22,047 nt of DNA. It comes from Bacteroidales bacterium. Lineage in GTDB: Bacteria > Bacteroidota > Bacteroidia > Bacteroidales > Paludibacteraceae. A program made the translations under genes and the position numbers. The stretch covers positions 1 through 22,047 of the forward strand of contig CAAGHA010000152.1 in assembly GCA_900769555.1 (NCBI GenBank), read 5' to 3'. The notes beneath the pieces were generated by a model. The model was not told the DNA's origin. It did not search any database and saw only the letters and a program-made list of their open reading frames with translations. The first letter of the stretch is position 1. Each line of letters opens with the position of its first letter. Positions 1 through 5,775 of this stretch are shown here, piece after piece.

Positions 1-644
1 GGAGATTCAGATAATATTTTTAATCCTGAAATTTTTTCGATGTCACATCGTCTTACTTCCGAATGACGACTATGAGGGACGTAGAATAGATCATCAAATC
101 CCCTAAAAATTGGGTTTAATCGATCAGAAACGCTATGCTTAAAAACTCCGAACATTTTTTTGTCTAAAGGATACTTTGGAACACCGTAATAGTGGTACAA
201 TCCGGCTTGAGCAGCCCAACAAATAAATAGAGTTGAGGTGACGTGAGTTTTTGCCCAATCAAAAATTTCTTTCATCTCTTCCCAATAGGTAACCTCTTCA
301 TATTTAAAATTTTCGACAGGAGCACCGGTTATAATCATACCATCATAACGTTCCTTTCGAAGCGAATCAAAATCCTTATAAAATGTAAGCAGGTGTTCAA
401 TCGGAGTATTTTTGGATGTATGACTTTTTATTCGCATAAAATCCAGTTCAATTTGAAGTGGAGTGTTGGATAATAGTCGAATTAAGTCGGTCTCTGTCGT
501 AATCTTCAATGGCATTAAATTTAGAACGATAATTTTTAACGGTCTAATATCTTGCGTTGAGGCTGATTCAGAGTCCTTGACAAAAATATTTTCCTTTTGC
601 AGTTCTTTGACTGCCGGCAAATTCGATGGTATATTTAATGGCAT
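1..644 (-). CDS. metA: Homoserine O-acyltransferase (MetA), 3' end cut off by window edge
   Basis: This gene encodes the enzyme that acylates the hydroxyl of L-homoserine, the first committed step of methionine synthesis in the cytoplasm. The minus strand reads open from the ATG at 644 to the window edge, giving 214 residues of a family that is usually about 300 long; the C-terminal third lies outside. Conserved blocks are LNLMPLKITTETDLIRLLSN (41-60, with Lys47), GAPVE (107-111) and the nucleophile loop FICWAAQAGLYHYYG with Cys142, followed by RGFDDLFYVPHSRH (181-194). The catalytic His and Glu further on cannot be seen. Residue 111 is Glu; in characterised MetA proteins Glu111 goes with acetyl-CoA use and Gly111 with succinyl-CoA use, so I infer an acetyltransferase. 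The gene stands divergent from ruvX. Family assignment is very secure; acyl specificity is inferred. Confidence 0.95.
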   Translation of the reverse strand, partial: MPLNIPSNLPAVKELQKENIFVKDSESASTQDIRPLKIIVLNLMPLKITTETDLIRLLSNTPLQIELDFMRIKSHTSKNTPIEHLLTFYKDFDSLRKERYDGMIITGAPVENFKYEEVTYWEEMKEIFDWAKTHVTSTLFICWAAQAGLYHYYGVPKYPLDKKMFGVFKHSVSDRLNPIFRGFDDLFYVPHSRHSEVRRCDIEKISGLKILSES

Positions 645-689
645 ATCACTTAAAATCTTTGCGGAATTAATAATATTCTAACCATGTGA

Positions 690-697
690 CAAAGGTA
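690..697 (-). promoter_or_regulatory. Probable -7 element for metA
   Basis: On the minus strand these eight bases read TACCTTTG, a full match to the Bacteroidota -7 consensus TAnnTTTG. They lie about 45 bases upstream of the metA ATG, a sensible distance. I could not find a good TTTG -33 element at 19-21 bases, so the call rests on the -7 box and its position. Confidence 0.45.
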
Positions 698-746
698 CAA
701 AATTCTTAATAAATTTTTAAACAACGTCTAAATACTTCTTGAAATT

Positions 747-777
747 TTTGTACTTCCTTTTTTTTGTACTAATTTTG
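747..777 (+). promoter_or_regulatory. Promoter of the ruvX-def-tpiA operon
   Basis: TTTG at 747-750 and TAATTTTG at 770-777 are separated by 19 bases, an exact match to the primary sigma factor (SigABfr-type) promoter of Bacteroidota. Transcription should start around 783-786, leaving a leader of under 20 bases before the ATG at 802. This also argues that the open frame running upstream of 802 is not translated. Confidence 0.7.
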
Positions 778-801
778 TCGTTGAGTGTTATTGTTTTGAA
801 T

Positions 802-1224
802 ATGGGTAGGATATTGGCTATAGATTATGGGCGAAAGCGAGTGGGAATCGCAGTTTCTGATCCGTTGAAAATTATTGCAAATGGTTTAACAACGGTGAAG
901 AGTTGTGATATTTTGAGGTATTTGTCGGAATATTTAGCCAAAGAAGAGGTTGAACGTATAGTAGTTGGGCTTCCGAAGACGATGAGAAATGAGGAGTCGG
1001 AGTCAATGCAATACATTAAACCATTTGTGGAAAAATTTAAAAAACAACATCCCAATGTTCCAATTGTAATGTATGATGAGCGATTTACCTCGGTTTTAGC
1101 TCATCAAGCAATGTTAGATGGAGGATTAAAGAAAAAAGATCGTCAAAATAAGGCACTGGTGGATGAGATTAGTGCAACGATAATTTTACAGTCCTTTATG
1201 GAAAGTGAAAAAATGAATTTTTAA
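802..1224 (+). CDS. ruvX: Putative pre-16S rRNA nuclease / Holliday junction resolvase-like protein RuvX (YqgF)
   Basis: This 140-residue protein belongs to the YqgF/RuvX family of RNase H-fold nucleases, implicated in maturing the 5' end of 16S rRNA and resembling RuvC resolvases. The fold's acidic residues are visible: AIDYGRKRVGIAVSD (Asp8), YDERFTSV (Glu93) and VDEISATIILQSF (Asp121), with VVGLPKTM at 54-61. Length is normal for the family. I start it at 802 because translation from there gives the standard N terminus MGRILAIDYG and because a strong promoter ends at 777. The in-frame upstream extension to a TTG at 739 would add a hydrophobic stretch that the promoter overlaps. It is first in a run of closely spaced genes. 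Whether this copy acts on rRNA or on DNA junctions cannot be told from sequence. Confidence 0.93.
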   Translation: MGRILAIDYGRKRVGIAVSDPLKIIANGLTTVKSCDILRYLSEYLAKEEVERIVVGLPKTMRNEESESMQYIKPFVEKFKKQHPNVPIVMYDERFTSVLAHQAMLDGGLKKKDRQNKALVDEISATIILQSFMESEKMNF

Positions 1225-1239
1225 CAAATATTTAAGGTA

Positions 1240-1797
1240 ATGATATATCCGATTGTAATATATGGGCATCAGACTTTGCGAAGTGAAACGCAAGATATCG
1301 ACAAAAATTATCCGGAGTTGGATAAGTTGATAGAAGATATGTTTCAGACAATGTATAATGCAGAAGGCATAGGATTGGCAGCTCCACAGATAGGTCTATC
1401 GATTCGTCTTTTTGTTGTAGATTTAACAGCTATGGCTGATGATGACAAGGACTCTGAATTTATGGGCTACAAAAAAGTATTTATTAATCCTCGTATTATT
1501 GAATTTGGGGATGAACTTGATACGTACAATGAGGGTTGTTTAAGTTTGCCGGGTATAAATGAAACTGTAAAGCGTCCAACAAAAATAAGAATTCAATATT
1601 TGAATGAAAAGTTTGAGGCTTGTGATGAGGTGATAGAGGGCTTTAAGGCAAGAGCAATTCAGCACGAATATGATCATTTGGAGGGTAAGGTGTTCATAGA
1701 CCATGTGTCGCCTATCCGCCGGCAAATGAATAAGAGTAAATTATCTGCATTGGCAAAAGGGAAGGTTCGTTGCCACTACAGAGTTAAAACTGCTTGA
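1240..1797 (+). CDS. def: Peptide deformylase
   Basis: The product removes the formyl group from the N-terminal methionine of nascent proteins, a metal-dependent reaction at the ribosome exit. All three family motifs are intact in the 185 residues: GIGLAAPQIG at 43-52, EGCLSLP at 98-104 with metal ligand Cys100, and QHEYDHLEG at 141-149 with ligands His142 and His146 and catalytic Glu143. Between motifs 1 and 2 there is an acidic insert around residues 64-75 (MADDDKDSEF), which I recall as common in Bacteroidales deformylases. It starts 15 bases after ruvX ends, and its TGA is followed two bases later by the next start codon, so it is certainly in the same operon. Confidence 0.97.
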   Translation: MIYPIVIYGHQTLRSETQDIDKNYPELDKLIEDMFQTMYNAEGIGLAAPQIGLSIRLFVVDLTAMADDDKDSEFMGYKKVFINPRIIEFGDELDTYNEGCLSLPGINETVKRPTKIRIQYLNEKFEACDEVIEGFKARAIQHEYDHLEGKVFIDHVSPIRRQMNKSKLSALAKGKVRCHYRVKTA

Positions 1798-1799
1798 TT

Positions 1800-2072
1800 A
1801 TGTTAGATTTAAAGCGTGCGAAAGAACTATTGGATGCAGGTCGTTGGGATGATGCTGTGGAGATGTTGAATGCATTTATCTGTGAAAATCCCGATTCGGA
1901 CGATGCCTATTTTTTGTTAGGGAATGCTTATCGAAAGAAGGAAGATTGGCAATCCGCTTTGAATAATTATCAGAAGGCGATTGATTTGAATGAGAATAGT
2001 TCGGCTCGTCATGCTTATCGGGCAACAACAGAAATTTTAGAGTTTTATAATAAGGATATGTTTAATCAATGA
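1800..2072 (+). CDS. Small tetratricopeptide-repeat protein
   Basis: This 90-residue protein consists almost wholly of two TPR units, roughly residues 2-33 (AKELLDAGRWDDAVEMLNAF) and 35-68 (YFLLGNAYRKKEDWQSALNN followed by YQKAIDLN), plus a C-terminal helix. TPRs are helical hairpins that bind other proteins, so it probably serves as an adaptor; no partner is indicated. There is no signal peptide or membrane segment, so it should be cytoplasmic. The ATG at 1800 lies two bases after the def stop, which suggests translational coupling. An in-frame TTG at 1794 overlapping the def stop is a less likely start. The fold is clear; the biological role is unknown. Confidence 0.85.
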   Translation: MLDLKRAKELLDAGRWDDAVEMLNAFICENPDSDDAYFLLGNAYRKKEDWQSALNNYQKAIDLNENSSARHAYRATTEILEFYNKDMFNQ

Positions 2073-2083
2073 TTTGAAACGTT

Positions 2084-2638
2084 GTGAAAAATACAGAGCA
2101 AGAGTTTGATGCAGTAATCAAGATATGCAGAGATTTGTATATTAAGAAATTGAAAGATTATGGAGCTGCTTGGCGTATCTTACGTCCGGAATCGATTACA
2201 GATCAAATTTATATAAAAGCGAATCGGATCAGGACATTGGAGGTGAAGAAGGAGTCTATGATTGATGAGGGTATTCGATCGGAGCTTATCGGAATTGTTA
2301 ATTATGGTGTAATGGGACTTATTCAGTTGGCTCGAGGATATTCTGAAACATGCGATATAACCATTGATGAAGCTATTGATTTGTATGATAAGTACATGGC
2401 TCAAACTCGCGAATTGATGTTGGCTAAAAATCATGATTATGATGAAGCTTGGAGAGGTATGCGTCCGAGCTCATACACAGACTTGATTCTTATGAAGTTG
2501 TATAGAACCAAGCAAATTGAAGATAATGGACATATCACCTTGGTTTCGGAAGGAGTTGATGCCAACTATATGGACATGATTAATTATGCAATGTTTGGTC
2601 TGATAAAAATAGAGTTTAACGAGAACGAAATAAATTAA
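2084..2638 (+). CDS. DUF1599 domain protein with two tandem copies of the domain
   Basis: The 184-residue soluble protein is a tandem duplication of one unit of about 80-85 residues. DYGAAWRILRPESITDQIYI (25-44) corresponds to DYDEAWRGMRPSSYTDLILM (118-137), and SELIGIVNYGVMGLIQL (66-82) to YMDMINYAMFGLIKI (162-176). I recognise this as the DUF1599 family, conserved in Bacteroidota and next to tpiA; its biochemical function is not known to me. The start is a GTG at 2084. An ATG 15 bases earlier in the same frame is followed two codons later by TGA, so it cannot be used. It lies 11 bases after the TPR gene and just before the DoxX-like gene, within the operon. The family call is fairly secure; the function is open. 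Confidence 0.82.
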   Translation: MKNTEQEFDAVIKICRDLYIKKLKDYGAAWRILRPESITDQIYIKANRIRTLEVKKESMIDEGIRSELIGIVNYGVMGLIQLARGYSETCDITIDEAIDLYDKYMAQTRELMLAKNHDYDEAWRGMRPSSYTDLILMKLYRTKQIEDNGHITLVSEGVDANYMDMINYAMFGLIKIEFNENEIN

Positions 2639-2650
2639 GAAATATAATAG

Positions 2651-2655
2651 GGAGG
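2651..2655 (+). promoter_or_regulatory. Strong Shine-Dalgarno that sets the start of the DoxX-like gene
   Basis: GGAGG lies 8 bases upstream of the ATG at 2664. Strong Shine-Dalgarno sites are unusual in Bacteroidota and the other genes in this window lack one. Its position favours 2664 over the in-frame GTG at 2655, which overlaps the site itself. Confidence 0.6.
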
Positions 2656-2663
2656 TGAATGAT

Positions 2664-3956
2664 ATGAATTTAGATATGAGTAAGGTGAAGCGAATAATTG
2701 TTGTTATTTGTCAAATTATACTAGGTTGCGTATTTATCTTTTCCGGATATGCAAAGGCGGTAGATCCTTATGGATCTTATTATAAAATTCAGGATTACTT
2801 AACTGCGTTTGGTTGGGATGCCTTGTTGCCATTGGCTTTTGTGGCAGGGATTCTTCTGTGTGCGGCAGAGTTCTTATTGGGAATTTGTTTGTTGTTGGGT
2901 GCAAATTTAAAAACAACCTCTATTCTGACCATTCTTTTTATGGCTTTTATGACGCCTCTCACACTCTATATTGCATTAACTGATCCGGTTAGTGATTGTG
3001 GCTGTTTTGGTGATGCGTTGGTAATAAGTAATTGGGCTACATTTTGGAAAAATGTTGTTTTTTCAGCTTTAGCAATAGTTATTTATATGTTGAGAAAATA
3101 TAGTCCTAATTTATTTTCACAAAGAACGGATTGGATTATTGCTATTTATGCAGGATGTTTTTCAATTTGTGTTTCTCTTTATTGTTTAGTGAATTTGCCG
3201 ATCATTGATTTTCGTCCATACAAAAATGGAACAAATATACCTCAGTCGATGGAAGTACCGGAAGGTGCTGAACCAAATATTTATGAGACTACGTTGATTT
3301 ATGAAAAAGATGGTGTTCAACAAGAGTTTTCTATGGATAATTATCCAAGTAATGACTCCTCATGGACGTTTGTTGATTCTAAAAATGTCTTAATAAAGAA
3401 AGGTTATGAACCTCCAATTCATGACTTTACAATGGAGCATCCTGACTTGGGAGATATTACAGAAGATGTGGTATCAAATCCTGGTTACACCTTCTTATTG
3501 GTAAGTCATCGTGTGGAAAAAGCAGATACTCGTAAACGTAAGGAGATTGCTGCAATTTATGATTTTGCTAAGAAAAATTCGTATGGCTTCTATTGTATGA
3601 CAGCAACCGGATTGGAGACTAAGGAGATGGAGGAGTATAAGATAGAATCCGGGGGTGTAGAGTATCCTTTTGTAAATACAGATGAGATTACACTTAAAAC
3701 GATTGTTCGTTCAAATCCCGGATTGGTATTGATAAAAGATGGTGTTGTAATTAACAAGTGGAGCAATAAAAATATGCCTACCTTTACAGAACCATTGGAG
3801 GATTCTCCAAGAGGTCAGGTTCAACAACCCAATGATTGGAGAGTTGTTTTCTTGTCGGTCATTTTATTTATTGTTCCTTTGATTTTGGTCTTTGCAATTG
3901 ACCATCTTATTAGTTATGTATTGGATAGAGTTAAACAGAAAAATAGTATTAATTAA
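2664..3956 (+). CDS. DoxX/MauE-like membrane protein with periplasmic thioredoxin-like domain (BT_3928-like family)
   Basis: This 430-residue inner-membrane protein has an N-terminal bundle of hydrophobic helices (about 9-28, 53-79, 84-106, 127-146, 156-178), a soluble region of about 210 residues, and a last helix near 394-414. The N-terminal part resembles DoxX/MauE proteins, including FSGYAKAVDP at 26-35 and the cysteine motif DCGCFGDAL at 111-119 between helices. The soluble part around 270-380 (YTFLLVSHRVEKAD, YPFVNTDEITL, NPGLVLIKDGVVINKW) looks like a thioredoxin fold but has no CxxC, so any redox chemistry would have to use the Cys112/Cys114 pair. Bacteroidales carry such a protein beside DUF1599 and tpiA; I recall it annotated as the BT_3928 family. 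A role in membrane or periplasmic thiol redox is inference. The start follows the GGAGG at 2651. Confidence 0.8.
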   Translation: MNLDMSKVKRIIVVICQIILGCVFIFSGYAKAVDPYGSYYKIQDYLTAFGWDALLPLAFVAGILLCAAEFLLGICLLLGANLKTTSILTILFMAFMTPLTLYIALTDPVSDCGCFGDALVISNWATFWKNVVFSALAIVIYMLRKYSPNLFSQRTDWIIAIYAGCFSICVSLYCLVNLPIIDFRPYKNGTNIPQSMEVPEGAEPNIYETTLIYEKDGVQQEFSMDNYPSNDSSWTFVDSKNVLIKKGYEPPIHDFTMEHPDLGDITEDVVSNPGYTFLLVSHRVEKADTRKRKEIAAIYDFAKKNSYGFYCMTATGLETKEMEEYKIESGGVEYPFVNTDEITLKTIVRSNPGLVLIKDGVVINKWSNKNMPTFTEPLEDSPRGQVQQPNDWRVVFLSVILFIVPLILVFAIDHLISYVLDRVKQKNSIN

Positions 3957-3977
3957 TCTTTTATAAATTTTGTAACA

Positions 3978-4733
3978 ATGAGAAAGAATATTGTAGCAGG
4001 AAACTGGAAAATGAACAAGACCTTGCAAGAGGGTCTTGATTTGGCAACCGGATTGGATGCCGCTTTGAAAAATAAGAGTTTGAATTGCGATGTTATTATC
4101 GGAACTCCATTTATTCATTTAGCAAGTGTTGCAGCTGCTATTGATACTAAAAAGATTGGTGTGGCTGCTGAAAACTGTGCAGATAAGGCTTCCGGAGCAT
4201 ATACAGGTGAAGTTTCTGCAGCGATGGTTAAATCAACCGGAGCAGAGTATGTAATCTTAGGTCACTCTGAGCGTCGTGAATATTACAATGAAACTCCTGA
4301 AATTTTGAAAGAAAAAGTTTTGTTGGCTCTTGAAAATGGCTTGAAAGTGATTTTCTGTATTGGTGAGAGTTTGGCTGAGCGTGAGGCTAATAAACAAAAT
4401 GAGGTGGTTAAGGCTGAGTTAGAAGGTTCTGTATTCAACTTGTCTGCTGAAGATTTTTCTAAAATCATCATCGCATACGAACCAATCTGGGCTATTGGAA
4501 CAGGTAAAACTGCTACTGCAGAGCAAGCAGAGGAGATTCACGCTTACATTCGTTCTGTTATCGCTGATAAATATGGTAACGATGTAGCTGAAAATACTTC
4601 TATTCTTTATGGTGGTTCTTGTAAGGCTTCAAATGCTCCTGAGTTGTTCGCTAAACCAAACATTGATGGAGGTTTGATTGGTGGAGCTTCTTTGAAAGTA
4701 GAGGATTTCTGCGGTATTATTGATGCGTTTTAA
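3978..4733 (+). CDS. tpiA: Triosephosphate isomerase
   Basis: The enzyme interconverts dihydroxyacetone phosphate and glyceraldehyde 3-phosphate in glycolysis and gluconeogenesis. The 251 residues match the family's normal length and all catalytic parts are present: NWKMN with Asn9 and Lys11, ILGHSERR with His96, AYEPIWAIGTGKTA with Glu168 and the closing loop at about 171-177, and the phosphate-gripping segments YGGS (211-214) and GGLIGGASL (231-239). The start gives the canonical N terminus MRKNIVAGNWKMN. It is the last gene of the ruvX operon, 21 bases after the DoxX-like gene, and is followed immediately by a long palindrome and then by a terminator. Confidence 0.98.
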   Translation: MRKNIVAGNWKMNKTLQEGLDLATGLDAALKNKSLNCDVIIGTPFIHLASVAAAIDTKKIGVAAENCADKASGAYTGEVSAAMVKSTGAEYVILGHSERREYYNETPEILKEKVLLALENGLKVIFCIGESLAEREANKQNEVVKAELEGSVFNLSAEDFSKIIIAYEPIWAIGTGKTATAEQAEEIHAYIRSVIADKYGNDVAENTSILYGGSCKASNAPELFAKPNIDGGLIGGASLKVEDFCGIIDAF

Positions 4734-4736
4734 GTC

Positions 4737-4851
4737 GATTCATTATAATTAACAATCTACTGCGTATCGACATTAGAGTTTGTTCATGTACGAAAGTACA
4801 CTCTCTTACTCTAAATCTCAACGCCTTGTATCTTGTCAATTTTAATGAATC
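4737..4851. repeat. 115-bp imperfect palindrome with nested hairpins, MITE- or REP-like
   Basis: Beginning four bases after the tpiA stop codon, the two halves of this segment are near reverse complements. The outer ends (4737-4755 against 4833-4851) match at 17 of 19 positions. Further in, GCGT at 4762-4765 pairs with ACGC at 4821-4824, and TAGAGT at 4774-4779 pairs with ACTCTA at 4808-4813. At the centre, TGTAC (4787-4791) and GTACA (4796-4800) enclose the loop GAAA, a GNRA tetraloop if transcribed. It has no coding capacity. Its extent and symmetry fit a small non-autonomous repeat or an RNA element in the tpiA 3' region. I did not see a second copy in this window, nor a clear target-site duplication. 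The symmetry is directly visible; the function is not. Confidence 0.75.
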
Positions 4852-4967
4852 TTAGGATTGGATGGATAAGAATCTGTAGCGTTGTTTTCGATATTCAGTA
4901 ATTGAGTGATATTTCGATCTAGGTTGATTTATTCTCTTTATTGATGCAGCAGATTATTTTGGTACAG

Positions 4968-5027
4968 TATAGATGTGCTTGTATGGTAAATATCTTAATC
5001 CAACTTGCACATCTATATTTTTTTTTT
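4968..5027 (+). terminator. Rho-independent terminator downstream of tpiA
   Basis: TATAGATGTGC at 4968-4978 is perfectly complementary to GCACATCTATA at 5007-5017 (11 bp, 28-base loop) and is followed directly by ten T residues at 5018-5027. This should end transcripts of the ruvX-tpiA operon before ispD. The loop is longer than usual, so an attenuator in a longer ispD leader is a second possibility. Between the palindrome and this hairpin (4852-4967) I see nothing recognisable. Confidence 0.7.
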
Positions 5028-5050
5028 AAAATCTTTTCGTAAAAGGTGAA

Positions 5051-5081
5051 TTTGATAGAACTTATTTTAAATTTGTCTTTG
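5051..5081 (+). promoter_or_regulatory. Possible promoter for ispD-recG
   Basis: TTTG at 5051-5054 lies 19 bases before TGTCTTTG at 5074-5081, matching the Bacteroidota promoter pattern except for G in place of A at the second -7 position. A full TAAATTTG box at 5068-5075 is also present but has no well-spaced TTTG. Either would give a short leader to the ATG at 5110. The position after a terminator supports a promoter here; the exact element is uncertain. Confidence 0.4.
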
Positions 5082-5109
5082 GGATTGATAATTTAGTAAA
5101 TTAGGTCTT

Positions 5110-5775
5110 ATGGAGAAGTTTGTGATAATTGTAGCCGGTGGTAAAGGTTTACGTATGGGTGGCGATATTCCAAAGCAATTTTTACCGATTAAAGGGAAGC
5201 CGATTTTGATGCGAACGATGGAACGATTCTATGAGTATGATGTGAATATTCATATTGTTTTGGTTCTTCCGGAGTCTCAGGTCGAATATTGGTTGAATTT
5301 GTGTCAACAATATAAATTCACACTTTCATATCAGTTAGTACATGGAGGTGAAACCCGTTATCATTCTGTATTAAATGGTTTGTCCTCTATACAAGTTGAA
5401 GAGGCATTAGTGGCTGTTCATGATGGAGTTAGACCTTTCGTTTCGTTAGCTACAATTGCTTCTACTTTTGCTGAAGCAGAAAAATTCGGAGTTGCAGTAC
5501 CTGTCATAGAGTGCGTTGACTCTGTTAGAGAAATTGTAAATACCGATGGGGATAGTCAGGCCAAAGAAAGAGCTAAATTGAGGTTGGTTCAAACTCCTCA
5601 AACGTTTAAATTATCACTTCTTAAAAAGGCATATTCTTTACCCTATACTACTTCGTTTACAGATGATGCAAGTGTGGTTGAGGCTTATGGTGTTAAAGTT
5701 GTTCTTACGGATGGTAATAGAGAAAATATAAAAATTACGACTTCATTTGATTTAAAAGTTGCAGAGATTTTGTAA
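5110..5775 (+). CDS. ispD: 2-C-methyl-D-erythritol 4-phosphate cytidylyltransferase
   Basis: The enzyme transfers CMP from CTP to 2-C-methyl-D-erythritol 4-phosphate, the third step of the non-mevalonate (MEP) isoprenoid pathway. Its 221 residues show the nucleotide-binding loop AGGKGLRMGGDIPKQFLPI (9-27) with Arg15 and Lys22, the segment VAVHDGVRPFV (101-111), QTPQTF (161-166), TDDASVVE (184-191) and the C-terminal GNRENIKITTSFDL (202-215). Length is slightly under the family norm but nothing essential is missing. Its TAA shares one base with the ATG of recG, so the two are translationally coupled. Confidence 0.96.
   Translation: MEKFVIIVAGGKGLRMGGDIPKQFLPIKGKPILMRTMERFYEYDVNIHIVLVLPESQVEYWLNLCQQYKFTLSYQLVHGGETRYHSVLNGLSSIQVEEALVAVHDGVRPFVSLATIASTFAEAEKFGVAVPVIECVDSVREIVNTDGDSQAKERAKLRLVQTPQTFKLSLLKKAYSLPYTTSFTDDASVVEAYGVKVVLTDGNRENIKITTSFDLKVAEIL

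Noticed and set aside
243..681. Two plus-strand open frames over metA
   Set aside because: They lie antisense to metA, whose minus-strand translation matches the family throughout; they show no family features of their own.
739..801. Hydrophobic N-terminal extension of ruvX from a TTG start
   Set aside because: It overlaps a consensus promoter, is encoded by a T-rich tract, and RuvX proteins begin right before the first beta strand (here MGRILAIDYG).
2655..2663. GTG start for the DoxX-like protein
   Set aside because: The GTG lies inside the GGAGG ribosome-binding sequence; the ATG at 2664 is properly spaced from it.
4852..4967. Possible weak inverted repeat around GATATT motifs after the palindrome
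   Set aside because: Complementarity is patchy and no better than expected in AT-rich sequence.
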